This document shows positions 18,156-32,278 of a DNA stretch of 64,000 nucleotides, piece after piece. A program made the translations under genes and the position numbers. The stretch is from Oscheius tipulae. Its lineage: Eukaryota > Nematoda > Chromadorea > Rhabditida > Rhabditidae. Under the pieces are notes generated by a model. It had not been told where the DNA came from and searched no databases. It saw nothing but the letters and a program-made list of their open reading frames with translations. Every line of letters starts with the position of its first letter. Within the stretch, counting starts at the first letter, position 1. The stretch spans positions 11,338,544-11,402,543 of the forward strand of contig JASJZH010000004.1 in the NCBI GenBank assembly GCA_037178975.1, read 5' to 3'.

Positions 18156-21100
18156 TTAAGAGTCAGTATTGACTGGAACAGACTTGGACACCAACTGAGA
18201 GAGCATGGGCAGCGTCGGAGTCTTCAACACATCATTTGTCGGAAACTTGAAGATGCTGTTAGTGCTGCTAGCTGAAAACCGTGATTTCAACTGTTTTAAA
18301 AATTTTACCATTGAGACCAGCCGAGAGCATAGCAGGACTGTTCATCAGAGCCGTAGCCAGAGCTGACGAGACAGCAGTGGCCGTGGAGACTGGTGGGAAC
18401 TGGAAGACCTGGCTCATTTTTGGTGTCGAGAGCGGCGATCGGAAAGGGCTGTTGGTGTTGATGCCAGAGAAAAGTGGCGAGTTCTGTCCGCAGAAACCAG
18501 CCGATGCCAAGGCATAGAGCTGCATCTAAAATACACAAAAGTTAGTACACTGTTGCGTCACGACATCAATAACCTGTTGGCTCAGAAGGAACGGCGACAT
18601 CTGCTGCATCACATTCATCGGGCTGACAGCCATCGGGAGAGTTGGATTAAGGAATTGCGTCGAAGCCAGGTCGAGATTCTCTGGACGAGAACGTCGAGCA
18701 GACGGCTGATTTAAGTCCTTGTCCATCTTTATGGGGGCGGGAGGAGAAGCCTTCCTCTTCCGGGACATGTTGTCTTCGCTGTGGGCTGAACCGGGCCGTG
18801 ACGAGGGGCCAGCCGGGGAAGCGATAGTCGGAACGGCCGACGACACACCCGATGACGAACACATGCTGTTCGGTGAGCAGGAGCTGTCAGTTGGAGAGGG
18901 GGTATCATTGCTATTGGTGCTGACTCCGGAAAGGTTCAGAGCTGCAAGATCCGAGGTGTTCATCTGCTGGGCTGGAGTGAGAGGGAGAGAAGAAGAGACA
19001 GGAAGTGGGGTGAGGAAGCTCGAGGGCTCTTCCTTCTTGATATTGTGCAGATCGATGCCTAGACTCTGTGGGATCTGTCCAAGAAGATTCTTCATCGTCT
19101 GGGGAGGATACTTAAACGTTTTTCTATTCGACGAGTTCTCAATACTAACCCTCTGATACGGATCACCAGTATTGTGAGTGGTCAAGTTGAGCTCATGCAG
19201 ATTCATGAAACGGTAGACAAACTTTTGTCCAATGACCTTCTTGATAATGTTTTTGTCGTAATAGTAGCGAAGAGCACGTGACAGCTTGTCGTAGTTCATG
19301 TGTTCCTTTCCCTTCCTCTTGCCCCACAGTTGGGCAACACCCTCTGCACTGATGAGCTGAAAACAGGGCTTTGATAAACAGACACGGTATCAGATCTGTT
19401 TATTTTTCAAGAAGTGTGTAACAGTTCAAAGTGACAACGTTTTTCGCTGCAACAGCCAACATTTTTGGGGGTAAACATAGCTAAGTTTGGGCCAAAAACC
19501 CATTCCGTTCGTGCCGGGACCCAAAATGAGGCAATTCCTTAAATTGGCTGAGTATAAATGCAGCTAAACTGAAGCTAATGGGTCCCGCCAGGACACCAAA
19601 TAGGCTACGGTAGGCACCTCTTTTTTCAGAAAACGAAACCGGTCAACATCTCATTTTGTAACTGTTGCAAGCTGTCGTTTACCTCTGACACATCATCTTT
19701 TTACAAGTCCCGGGAACAGTAATTAATTCCAGTAGCACCCCGCGTGAGAGAAACTCGTAAATCTTTTGACGCACACTGACTGTAAAGGAGAAGAATGCGA
19801 ATATTGTCTTGTACCTTGAATTCTCCGTGGTTATTGGTCCAGGCAATCAGCTGGGGATAGTTTCCGTCCTTCAACAGCTCAAGCAGAAACTGCCACAATG
19901 TTGTATTGGAGTCTCCGGGCACAGGACAACGAGCTGAACTTTTCAGTAGACTCCTTTTTGGTTGTTTTGAACTTACGGTTGTAGTCTGACTCACGCATGG
20001 CGGACGGCATGACGAGCCCTTCCATGGCAAAGCTGTGTTTTGGAGCTGGATGGGCAAATGCTTGAGCAGCCGCGACCGTATCTGGAAGAACAGTTCGGAT
20101 TAATCAAGGCTTTTTCTTGAGAAGTTAGTTAGGAACGGTCCGGGATAACAATCGATAGATGATTAGGAGAGTGGTGGGTGGAACTCGTTTTCAGAGAGCG
20201 TCGTCGTCGGGGTGTCATCACTCGCTATTACAGTCAATAGGAAAAGACAATCATGTGATTAAAGCTTGACTTTACTGACTGCTAGAGAATAGGAAGTAAC
20301 CACGTATTGTTCAAAAAGGGCATAGGGCCTCAAAAAGACAGTCGCATGAGTCATGCCAATTGTGCGTGAAAAGACGGGGCATCCGGTAGGGGGACCACGC
20401 GCGCTCATCTCTAAAGTTCATTGACATGACGGCTGCCTTTGCATGTTACTACGGTTGTTTATAAGAAAAAACGATATTATTTGGGAACTGCGAGAGAAAG
20501 GGGTACAGTTCTGGTGATTGATCCAGGTCTCTCAAGGACACCTTCACTTGTGATAGTACCATATGGGTTTGATTGGAATCTTTGGAGCTCTCTGTCGTTT
20601 CAGTTTTAGACTATTGGACTCTTAGACTAGGTAACTGTCGACCAAAACATGAAGAAGTCTAGTACTTATTCAAAGTTCGGAATGCTTGAAAGTATTCACG
20701 GTTCATTTTTGAAAACAGGACCGCTCCAATGTCCTGTTACACTAAACAGTCTCAATTTAGACGGACTAGGATGAATCAGAGGCTGGCACGGCTATTTCAA
20801 AACTACTAGACGGGCATCTTTGCTTTCAAATACAAAACGAAAAAGTAGAAACTCGACTTCCGGTCGAAGCTTGCAATAGTTTGCAAACACCTACAAATGG
20901 GGCTGGTAAAACGTCCTCACTAACACACCCACTCAACTGATAAGAAGTCTTGCCGGGGTCTTTCAAAACATCAACACGACTTTCTAACTTTTCGACACTA
21001 TCGATCCGAAAGTTTTCTCTGGGAGCGGAAGAGGCTATCTTGGCTGCTGGCAGAAGAAGTAGAGTCCGGGACCGGAACTGCCCGATAACAGCCTATGACC

Positions 21101-23330
21101 CTGAGATAAAAGAAGAGGGGACGGAGAGACAAACGAAATGTTTAGAGCTCAGTAAAAATCGGAAAGAACTTACTGGCCAGACTTAAAATATCCTCAATGT
21201 TCATTTCCACATGGGGGTGAGGAGCGGGCGGACTGTACAGCAGTGAGAGAGACTATGATGGCGGCTTTTGCCTCGGGTGCTGCTCACCGGCCTCTTTAGT
21301 CGGGACCGCCCTAGACCCTACGGTTACGGATCCGTCGGTGCCTCTTTTGGCCGGCAAAGAGAACGATGACCCAAAATTACAATCTCACACCATTTAGGGA
21401 GGCGGAAATAGTTAGGCATCGGTGATTACGGCCAACCTTATCTCGGGAAAGAGTTGTGGTTGTAGCCACTTCTGATCTGGGGTTTAGAGGAACTGATAAA
21501 AGCAACAAGAGCTATACACATGTGAATTACAGAGACAATTAAACTATGATTCTTTCTGTTCTTCTGTCTCTCTGTCTCCCTGTCTCTGTCCAAGGGCTTT
21601 AAGGCGAAAAGGGAAATCAAGAAAAGTGTTGGCTGAAAATTGCAACAAAGAATCCCGACTGGCTCTCTCGATCCTATAGATTTAAGGAAAGGATAACACG
21701 CCTGGCGGAAAAACCACTAACGAGACGGAAGCGCGGTCCAGCCAAGAAAGGACATCTCAGCTGCGCATCTCCAACAGTCGGGACCGGTCGTGACAGCCGG
21801 TGGGAATACGGTTAGTCAGGAGAGGACGAGAGTAAGAGAAAAAGGCGCGAGATTGGTTCCGGTGCGCGGTGGTGGTAACCGAGTGGACAACTTGATTAAC
21901 TGTTTAAAGGGCCTTCTCTCGGCTAGGCTTCGACGAAGCAGAAAAGCCGAAAGAGACAGCGATAACTAGAGTGACTGTTTCAGATTAGAATTCCATCCTT
22001 TAGAGACACAATGGAGGACAGTCTGCCCATAAGGAGACAGCTAAGTGAAAACGAGTCTCGGGACTGTTTTCACGCTATGGAGCCACCTAACGAGGAGAGG
22101 GGAGGGAGAGCCGAACCGGGCCTCACGCAGCTTTCTCCCTTGCAAGATCCGCAAGCAAAGAAAACACGCTTCTAAATTATGTCTGTGTCCATCTCAAAAC
22201 ATCCTGGGCGAGGGCGAGAGTCTTACCGTTCTGGCCTTGAGATAGGCAACGTTTCAATTAACACAGGGTGTTCGGAATGAAAAGCTTCTTGTCTCTTCCA
22301 ATTTTGAGCGGACTCTTGTCCGGAAATGGAACCGACTGTGTTACTCAAAGTGACATTAATCAAGGGAAATGAAAGGAACCTGGACGAGACGAAAGAATCA
22401 AGTCTTTTGGACTGCAGGAGTTACATTCAAAAAAGTTCAAGTACTCACTTAAGATGGAAAGGCGTCTGTGTGTGGCCCTTCCCGCCCCGCGCGCTGTTTT
22501 AATCGTAAAACGTACTCTAACCTGAGGTAATAACCCCTCGGAAAGATCCAGATAAGGCGGTGAATCAGCTCTTTGTTGAGGCTGAGCTGGAAGACGACTG
22601 GCAATAATAAAAGTAGGGGTCAATGTTTCCCGGATGTCTCTGTCTCTTGAACGTTTGACAAGTTCGTGTAAACAAGTAAGTTTGAAAGTTGTGTCTGCCG
22701 AGTATGGTCTCAATTTTGACAAGAGAAAAGTTTGATTATAGGATAGTGATCTGAAATTTGTCATTCAGCAACTATAGTTGGTCAAATCTCCCCTTTTTGA
22801 AACCATAAAAATGATTGAAAGAATGTAAGCTCCCCCTTTTCCGTGCTAGTTCCGCTGTCGAATTACCACCACAGCCCGGTCGGCCGGTATCTTCCCAAGG
22901 AGTCGGCCGGCCAAAGGGCGCGTAACTGGCCACAATGGCCAGTAATTGAGCCCGGCCTGAACGAGTCACCGTAACAGGAAATTGGAGTTTCTCCTCCCCT
23001 CGCTCTTCACTTCCATCTAATTCATGAGAGCGACCCGGAGGCTTGAACAGTGAGACTGGCAAAGCATGCTGCGAGACAACAGCCATTTGTTGCCCCCACC
23101 CCGGCCACGTTTACGGCCTTAAATGCGGTCAAGCTCCGGTGTGGCGTAACGTGCGAAGGATTCCCATTTCCGTCCATTTCCCAACCAAAAAAAAACACAA
23201 ACTTACGACAAGTAGTGGCCAGATAGGTCGGTGGAGCAGCTGGATATACCGTAACTACTCGCGGATTTGGTCTCGGCTCAAGCTCGGCGTACATCATCGC
23301 CTGTGATGTCTCGAAAAGGTGAGAGTACAT
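18156..23330 (-). CDS. lin-1: ETS-domain transcription factor, LIN-1/ELK type
   Basis: This is a nuclear ETS factor acting downstream of Ras/ERK in its family. Minus-strand exons: 23330-23207, 20081-19977, 19933-19815, 19356-19150, 19110-18574, 18525-18309, 18271-18156. The first exon joins to the second across a 3.1-kb intron in matching phase. The ETS domain spans [50 protein letters not shown] and GQKFVYRF. Downstream are a sumoylation-type IKKEE, Ser/Pro-rich stretches and two ERK-docking motifs, FQFP (SQVFQFPPV) and FKFP (IFKFPTND). An amino-terminal ETS with a C-terminal FQFP is typical of LIN-1/ELK. Whether it is strictly lin-1 or another elk-type paralogue is inference. The 39-nt intron 19111-19149 has an open frame and could be retained. 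Confidence 0.85.
20082..23206 (-). other. Large first intron of the ETS gene
   Basis: No other gene is evident inside this intron. It has a GC-rich, purine-rich middle and several agagac/gtctct tracts (for example near 21550-21590). An open block with splice-like edges at about 22525-22600 does not fit the phase of the flanking exons. By size it is the natural place for transcriptional control elements of the ETS gene. Confidence 0.5.
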
Positions 23331-26300
23331 GCTTGAATGTCAGCCAGTGGGCGAGGGAGCCGTCACCTTCTGTGGACCGGACAAGCGAATGAACTGAGTG
23401 AGGTGTGGACGGGGTGTGAGAACTATGTTAATATGATATGTTAAAAAGTCATTAAAGGGGCGGCCCCGGATGTCAAAATGAATCGTTTAGGCTACCGAAC
23501 AGGAGAGAGGATACGAACTGTCTCGGTGTTATTAAAGACAAGGGAAAGAACTTGGCGACAAAACAGCTCATCGTTTACGTTGCGTATATTTCTAGAAGCC
23601 CAGAAAGATACAAACAAAATAGAGTCAACGTTTGCCAGAAGTCGAAGAGTTACCAATTTCTGAAGGATGTAAGTTGAGCTTATGGTAACACGACTACCAA
23701 ATAACAAAATCCCGAGCTGTTAGCCCGAGAGTGGGCGTAGACAGTCTGCAACACTAGGCATGCAAATATTCGAGTGTGGGAGAACCATCCTCCTCACGCG
23801 GCTGGCAGCAATGCCATTTCTTGAGGTCTCCCGAGAGGTGAGAGAGAGGACAACACAGGACAGAGAGCGGAAACTGTGAAACGAAATCGATTAGGCGGAC
23901 CCGAGGTTACGGAAGTCGGAACGGGAGACAGTTTGGGGGCTATTTATCACAAGGATACATCTTTAATGCCCGGAGAGTGAGCGCGGCTTTCACGTCTCTC
24001 TCTCTCTCTCTCTCTCGTACACGAAACGCCCAGGACACAAGATTCGGATCTACGAAATGCCGTCGGTGTGTCCGGTCACTCTTGGCAACTTTGGTCGGGA
24101 CGGGCATAAAATGTGCAAAGCTTAATTTGTGGGAAACCGGCCATAAGGAGACGAGTACAGGAAGAATAACCGCATGGCCGAGATAAGGATTTTCGGGAGA
24201 ATCGATTCGTCATAAAAGGTGCTATCAGTTCAAGAATACCAGGCGTGAATCAGCGATCAGGATGATGCGAGCATGTGATAACGCAGGGCTCAAAAATTGT
24301 TTTGTCCAGAGATTCCGATATTAGGTCTCTAATAAGCTAATCATCTTCTCTCCGGGGAGGGCAAAAAAGCCTTTCGATATCGGTTACATGTGAAGAAGAA
24401 GGAGAAGAGATGGAAAGAAGAGTCGGGGGTAAAAGTAGAACTCTAAGAGTTGTGGCCAGATCGCCCGTTAAAGGTTAACAATGCGCCGCAGCAGGATGCC
24501 ATTATGAGACGCCTCCTCTTGACATTCAAATCCCTTTTCTCACACAGTAACTCCGACAGTTTATGCAAATTAAGAACTGCTGGCCATAACAACGTGGCCT
24601 AATTTTAGTGTGGAAAGATGAATCGCGGAGAGAGCAAGGCTGGTAAGGTGTTATCGCTAGGACCAGTAATTATAGGTGGCCGAACGAGAAGAGACGCGCA
24701 ACGGCTGTTTGGGAATCATAAGGTTGCTGTGATAGAATCGGCAATAATTTACTTTGAGGGATTAGCAAGGTCGGAAAGTTCTGTCAGGTCCGGATGCATC
24801 TGACAGCCTTATTTCGAGTTTCACTCTGTCAAAGTAAGGCAATAAGGCTCTGTCTCTCTGTCTGTTTTAAAAGAGAAATTGAGAGATAAAAAAAAGTCGG
24901 GAAGTTATGACAGTTAGGTCCAGATACACCTGTCTCTTCCTCCATCCTATTAAACTGATTCTCATTGCCACCATCTTTCTCCTCGCCTATTAAAAAGTCT
25001 CATTGAATCCAAGGTGATGCCATGCACTATGTTTAACGGTCAAAAGCAAAGTTTCCACTATTCCTTGACCTTCACACAGAGGCACAGAGAGAGACTCCCG
25101 GATCCGAAGTGATCCATCACCTGGTCGCGTCAACTTAAAGGAGATCCGCTTGGGATATATATCCTTGCCGCTTATCTAATGGTATAGACAGAAAACAACC
25201 AGCTTGACAGAACATACTGGTCAGAAGTCAGAAGATTACTTCCCTCTTACGCCACTGTCACGATATGTGCTAATTGGCGGTTGCCACAATCGTCTAACAT
25301 GACCCTAAGTGGATTAGGACTTTGTACAAATATTGCCCGATTTCCGGGTCACGGTGGCAAGACGAACCGGGGGAAGACAAATGGAGCACGGCGAGTGGTC
25401 AGTCATATCTTTTTGTCAGTTGGCTGGTAGCCACCGGGGAGGAGAGCAATAAAGAATAAGTTGCCAGACTATAAAACCGTCACCTCCCGTCTAGTCCTAT
25501 TTATTACGGGAGCAGGGTCAGAGTGATAAAACCGAGGGCAAAATGTGAGCAAAGGTCAAAGCTTCTGAGATTCAGTGCGCACTGTTTTGGCTCATTGGAC
25601 CCGAAGTTCTGGTCAAAGCGCGGCATGCCAAAAGGTTAAGAAGAATGACGCGGTACCAAGGAAAAACCTCCCGACCTTAGGGCAAAAACGGTCATTAAGC
25701 AGAGGGGAGAAGAAATCAGAGGGAACAAACTGATTTATTGGGAGCTTGCGGTCTAACTTTTTCTCAAGAGGATCTTTGCACATTTGAGGAAAAGTAGCAG
25801 TGAAAATTGAATGAACGCGAATCTAACTGTAGTTTTCGGGAAGTTGACTTCTTCCTTCAGGATTGACCGCGGGCGCCCGTTTACTCATTTCACGCTCTCG
25901 TCAACTTCCTTTTTCCCCACCGTTCTCTCTTTGTTTTCGGCTTTGACTCACACGGCGTTTCGGGTCTGCGGTCTGCCAAAGTCAATCAGTTTGTCTCTCA
26001 GCCAGCCAGCCTGTCTTTTAGTCTCTGTCTCTGTCGCGAGGATGTATTTCAGTGTTTCAAGAAAAAAACTTTTGGAGCAAAGAAACAAAGGTGCATAAAT
26101 CTCACGGCTGGCGAACTAATCTGTCCCACAGATTGGCGACCATTTTGGGTCAAGTCGTCTCTTCCCCTCTTCCGCTCGGGCCATTCAAATGAGGTGATTA
26201 AGACGCACCTATGGGTGCAAAACAGACAACAGGAAAGAGACATTCTGGGCTACGAGGCGGCCGAAGCAAAGAAAAAGAGCAACAAATGTCAGTTACGGTA

Positions 26301-29300
26301 ATCTTAAGCCGCGCAGCTGCCCCCGACTCACGACTAAATATTGTTATTACAGCAGGCAGCCTGTATCAGAAGGGTCAGCAGAGAACTTTCGTTATTTAAC
26401 GACCTTCTGGCTTGTTTATGATTCCTCACACGAGAGTACAATTATTTATCCTGGGGAAAATTTAGGCTACGGTATGCTAATGGGACTGTCAGTAAGAGGG
26501 CGGCTGTTTGGAGGAGAACAAAAAGAAGAGCCGGATTATCCGAGGAGGACGGCTGCCGGTCGTCGGTCAAGGGGCAGAGTCTGAGATATCTTTGTTCGTC
26601 ACTACAAGAAATAATCTGCCGGAGAAAGAGTGTTCGGACCGTCTACAGTACTCCTAATGAGTTTCAATTCTTGTGAGACTGTCACATGGTTGTTTGCCTT
26701 GTTTCCTATTGTAACCTTCTGAGCGAGTACATACCACAGTTATCCGGAAACTGAACTCACTCACGGTATTTCTCCTTCGAGATTATTACCATGAGAACTC
26801 AACCTTCTACATCATGACAACGTGCGGAAAGGCTGCTGTTGATTCAGGGGCTTCGAATAGTGGAGGGGAGACTAGAATTGAGGGAGATATACTGACGTAA
26901 ACAGACTGTCAAAACATTTTGTGGGATGGACGTTCGGCAGTTTGGCTCTAAGTGTAAACTTTTGACCATATGAGCAGAGAAGTGCGAAAGGGAAAGGGGG
27001 CTGACCGGACAAAGAGACAAAAAGGAAGCAAGGTGATAATCTCGAGTCCATTTGGCTGACTCCCTCCTTGTACTGTTGTAATCCTTAAATTGCACAACGC
27101 GCAAAAGGAGCGCCCTGCTCGTAAAAAGGCGGTCATCATTAGCAGCAGTTTGTGCCAAGGGCAGCGGGAGGCACCTGTCTCTTTTTAATTACGGAATCGT
27201 GTAAAACGACAATGAACATTTTGGAATAAGAGAAAACGTGAACTGGTTTGAAGGAGGATATGTGACCCTAGAAACAGCTGTCAGCAAGAGGTTCGTAGGA
27301 ATGGAAAGGGATATCTGAGAACGGTTCTGGGAACACAAGCAGAGAGCTTTTGGCAAGTTAGGAAGACTTTATGGTTTAAACTGGACATAGAGATCCTATT
27401 GACTTTTTTTTCAGTTTTGTAGTAAGAATGACAAAATGGAAACTTGACAGAGACGAGAAACGAAAATTGAACGGATTAAGTTACTACTTGAAGTTTATGA
27501 ATTAGTGATCACTTGTATTTCATAAAGTACTCCCAAGAAAAGCTAGACAGGTGATTCATGTCATGTTATAAGGACCTGTTATTACTAGCGACGCGTCACT
27601 TTTTGACAATTGCTATTATCGTTCTTAAACGGGTATTGTTGGACTATGAGCACAAATTGATTGAGTGATCAGTTTGAGCAGGCGGAGATCGCATGTGAAA
27701 GAGCCATCCCGGGGGCACGGGAAACGTGGAAGCAAATGGTCAAACAAGGACTGGGCGTGAATCAACAAAAACCAACCTTCCGGAGATGTTCTATCGTCGC
27801 CATCCTCTTCTCGAGACATCTGAAATATTTCTTTTCAATTTCACTGGGCCTTTAGATCAGAAAAAAACATAAAAAAAGTATCGTTACGAAATGCGGCGCT
27901 CAGGGATCGAAACCGAAATCAGCCATTTCGGGGTCAAGGTGGCACCTTCTGACTCTACGATTTCTAGGAAAGTTAAAAAATTTGTTCCTCTCTACATCTT
28001 TCCAGAACATCAAAAAACTATAAGATGTGATCTCGAACCCGAAAACAGCTTATTTTCGTTGCGTGCTATGAATTTCGGCCAGTACCGAATTCGGCGCACT
28101 GAATCTACAGTCCCGAAGGGCCCAAAACACGTGTGGACAAGGATGAAATCAGGCTCAAAATGTTTGGTATTTTCCCAAGATCGTTCAGTCCGAAGTGGCT
28201 AATCTCTCGCATATTTCCGTCCTTCATGTATGTGGCGGCATCTTTTGCAGGGAAGCAACCCCGGCTGACCTTGTCCGGCAAATTGTCAATTAGGAAACCG
28301 AAAAGAGAAGGAAAAAAGTGTGAGTCACAATGAGGAACCTCGTGATCTACGAGACGCGATCGATGTCTTTCGGAGCCCGCTAGCATTTTACAACGAGGAG
28401 AGCATCATTTACTTCGGCTGCTGGACCCTGTGTCACCAGTCTCCAAGGGACATCCTCTTTTGCAAAAGTCTTACGATAAACAACGAAATCCGAGCCAAAA
28501 ACATAATAAATGGGGCAGAGCAGGTGAGTCGGCGCTCTGTGAGAGCACGACGAAACAACTGTCACTTTGGGATAGTAAACAGCCGCCATTTGCTTCAAAA
28601 TTTTTCATGCCTGCTTTGGAAAGTTCTAATGAGAAGGGAGACCGTAATCGTTACTAGCCAGTGGGACATCTCACCTTAAATTCAAGAAATAAGAGTTATT
28701 AACTTTCAACGTAGGTTCACCAATTTTATTGTAGTGCGAGAAGGGGAAACAAAAATTTTCTGGGTCTGCAACTTGAAAAGGAATGCTGCGAAATATCAAA
28801 GTAGCGAGTAACCTAGACTTTTTGCAACTTTTGTAAGGATCGGCATACTGGATTTTACCACGAGAGGCGGCTAGAAAACGTAAGATCTATTCAACTCAAA
28901 GATTATTTCCTTCGTTATGGCAGCTTCTTCTTGTTCATACAAGAAATATCACTTGAACGTATTCTTCTGTACGATTGCAAGAAACAAAGCCTCTTTTTAG
29001 AATATAAAGGTCACAGTGATTTCACAAGTTCTTTTGAGCTTGAATACCTGATTTGCAGGTCTCTTTCCAGTTTGTTATTTCAAATAAATGACGAATTACT
29101 TCCGGTCAGAAGAGTTCCACTTGGTCTCATCTAATTGGTTCCCATGTCCTTTCATTTTAGTCTGTCTGTAGAATGGTGTTAATTTACTTTTAAAATTTTT
29201 GTTTGTTATCAATGGTCATTAATCCGTTAACATTCCGACATTCAGCAAACAAGGCCAGTTTGTTTGGAACTGATTTAGCTGGAAAACCGTTCGGTTTGGA

Positions 29301-29423
29301 TGCATGGATAGTGAGCAAATATTGTAGCCTAGTATCTTCAAGCTGTGAGTAACGCAAATTATCCGTGTCCCTTCCTAATTGTCATACCGATAGCCACTTA
29401 CCTTCTTTCAGACTTGTCTCAAG
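23331..29423. other. Six kb without a recognisable gene
   Basis: I translated the obvious ORFs and found no domain, no run of exons and no tRNA or rRNA. It contains a (TC)11 microsatellite at 23995-24016, many ctgtctct/gagacag tracts and scattered agataa motifs. The left part probably holds the promoter of the ETS gene. A distal enhancer region or a non-coding transcript is possible but not demonstrable. Confidence 0.5.
23995..24016 (+). repeat. (TC)11 microsatellite
   Basis: This is an uninterrupted TC dinucleotide run about 0.7 kb upstream of the ETS gene start on the minus strand. Confidence 0.9.
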
Positions 29424-32278
29424 ATGGGAGCAGCGGTACTGCAGGATATCATCAGTGCTTCTGTTCTTTTTGACGTGAGTTTATTTGTAAAACTCCAGCA
29501 ACTTTTGAGACAGGTCATGAGTAATACATTGGGCTGAATCCCCACTAGGAAAACAAACTCTCCCAGTATACTCTCTAAAACTGACAGACGATGTCAAACC
29601 TTAAGTGCCAGTGCACCTTATATTTATTCCTACATCTTCTATTTAGTCTCCCAGTACATCCTGTGTCGAGGTTTTAGTCACAACTGACTTGTCAATCTAA
29701 TCTCAATGATAACTTTTGACTTGCCATCTTTAAATTGGTTCCAATTTTCTTTTAGTAGTCTGCTAGTGAAAAAGGATTCAAATCCACTCCAATATCTTCA
29801 AAACATACCTATTCAGTCTCTAAAAAGCTGTACAAGTTAAGAAAACAGTTATTGAAAAGCGAACACAGTAACACAAATGATTACATCTAACATGCTGTAA
29901 TTTTGTTCGAATTGCGTTCTCAACCATTTTTCTTTGTTTTCGCAAACTAGTCTTTACTCCTACTCTTTTAGAGCAAAAATCTCACGGAAGTGCATATGAA
30001 GATGATTTCCCAGGATCTCTGTCTCATAGGGTTCAAGAACAGTGATACTATCCGTAATTCCTCGGAAATGAGCTACTCAGCTTGGGAAAACGACGATTAG
30101 TCTGTGAATGTGGAAGTTGTGTCGCGAGTCAATTCTCTTTCCTACTCATGTTTTTTCTATTGAATTTGCGCGTAAAACACCTGTCCATTAGCGACAGTAG
30201 TGTCAGCTTCCCCCTCCTGTGAAATGAACCTCTCCATGTTGCATGTACGTTTTTGAAGGGACAAACAAACAGAAGGAGAAACAGACAGAGAGACAGTGAC
30301 AGAGAGAAATAGAGACAAAGACGTAGGCAGAGTTCAAAAGTTTTGTCAAACAAAGTGAACACATTAAAGTGCTTGCATGATGCCTCAAACCACATGTAAA
30401 ATATTACCCACGTCTCCTTACTGTATGAATCTGGAAATATATGAATGCTCAACTGTTTTAGTTGAGCTAGAAGTGTTCTTTGTTCTCTTAGAAGAACTCT
30501 CATTAGTAGTTCCTCACCATCTTATTCGCTGATTCTTCTTTTCCCAGCAAACCTTACTCATCTTTCTTGTCTCAGGGCAGCTTTTGAGACAGACCATCCT
30601 CACATTTGCTGCAAAATGGAAGATTTTGTCGTAAGTTGGAAAGTTACAAAGCTTCGGTCCTCTTGGTTGCGTCATAATATGGGCAGTCCGTTCCATATTT
30701 ACTGATCAAGATTACGTGTTCCTAAAGGAAGAAAGCAATCAGTCCCATTTTTAAATGTCACAAAGATCTAAATCCGTGTTTTGAGCGCTGAAACATTTGT
30801 AGCTTATTCGAAGGAACTGCTTTCAGGAAGTCATCGACGCCAACATGTACAACTTCCAATGCCCCAAGAATAACCAGAGTCTGATCAGCGAGTTCTTCTG
30901 GGAGTTCAAGGGTCTACTGTATGCTATTCCTTCCATCGTTCTCTACTTCTTAGTCCTCACTGCCATTCAGCTGAAAAAATCCTACTTTTCTAGTACTTTT
31001 GTACATTTGTTCTCACTGAGTTGTGTTTACGTGAGTTGAAATCCTGTTCCAAAACCTCAAACATTCTAGAACATTCTCTGCTGGACCGGTGACTTCACTT
31101 TCACTACCGTCTTTGGGTATTCTCCTCTCTGCGAGCATATTGTCGGCTTCAACCACACCTATTATCTGTCCATCCCCTATTTTATGTACAACTTTTTCCC
31201 AGTCGCCAACTTTGTTTGCTCGACTGCCATCGCTTTTCATCAGTGGACGGCCGTCTACAGACCGCTGAAAGTTGATACGGTATGTCTATAAAAAACAGTT
31301 TGCTCGCTTTTGTAACAAGTATTTCTGAGAACCGGATTGTTCTGAACATGACAATATAATAGGTGTCGAAAAGATTACTACGCAGTTCTCACTTGTAGGT
31401 GTGAAGTATGTATGAGACAAAGTTAATAGGTCAGCTTAATTAGCGGTGTCATGACAATAAAAACTAGACAAGTGCATTTTGAAATTATTTGACAATGAGA
31501 CAGAGAGACAGAAACAAAGACGTAGAGAGAGAGACATACAGACGTAGATCTAGTAACTTCGAGATGTCCTTTCCAAAATACTTCTACTAGCGTTTGCATT
31601 CTATGACTCAATTCCAGCCTTTCAGGTCTGGACCAAGCTTCGTAGCTGGGTCACATTTTTGACAATCATTATACCAACCTTCATGGGAAGTCACATAATA
31701 CTCGGCTACATGATGACTATCCCCATGCCCAATGGAACAATCTACATCAAAGTGGATCATTTCTTTCCAGAGATTGACTTCGTAAGCCAAGTGACAAAAC
31801 AAAATAGTTGAAATATTCAGATGACTGCACCCCTGATGAACTCTATAGCTGGAACCGTCTCGTTTCTCATCATCTCACTGGCTACCCTAGGCTCAGTGGT
31901 TCGAATGTGCTTCATTTGCGATCAAAGAGTGCAAATGCGAGTCTTTCTGGTCGCCTGCTTCATGTGTACCTCCTCTCTGATCTTCGGAACCTATCAGATT
32001 TTCCTCTTCTACTCTCGGTTCATCTTGGAGGATGACTATGCGATCAATCAGGTTGTTTATTACAGAAGTGAGCATATTATTTTCTCCCCGGAAGAACAAA
32101 AATTATAGCAATTGTAGCCGATGTTTGTTTTCTGCCACTGCCATGGTTCGTCATCTTGGTTAACAAAAGAATCAGGGAATCGTTGTTCCATTTCGAGAAG
32201 AGAAAGTCGCCGAGTCAGACACAGGTTACTCGAATGATGCGATCTACTGTGGCTACTTCCACCTGGAACTCCCGATAA
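29424..32278 (+). CDS. Seven-transmembrane serpentine receptor, Srg-superfamily type
   Basis: This is probably a chemosensory GPCR of the plasma membrane. Exons: 29424-29474, 30827-31030, 31070-31279, 31626-31781, 31821-32067, 32109-32278. The first exon (MGAAVLQDIISASVLFD) joins in phase 0 across a 1.35-kb intron. An alternative start is ATG 30845. Hydrophobic segments run from LLYAIPSIVLYFLVLTAI (TM1) to VCFLPLPWFVILV (TM7). WTAVYRPLK after TM3 corresponds to the DRY-type region. NHT and NGT glycosylation sites lie in extracellular loops. A basic, Ser/Thr-rich cytoplasmic tail (HFEKRKSPSQ) ends the protein. The pattern suits srv/srg-like nematode receptors, but the exact subfamily is uncertain. 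The introns at 29475-30826 and 31280-31625 carry gagaca tracts. Confidence 0.75.

Noticed and set aside
22524-22600. Minus-strand open block with splice-like edges in the ETS first intron
   Set aside because: Its length and phase cannot be fitted between exon 1 (23207) and exon 2 (20081), which already join in phase.
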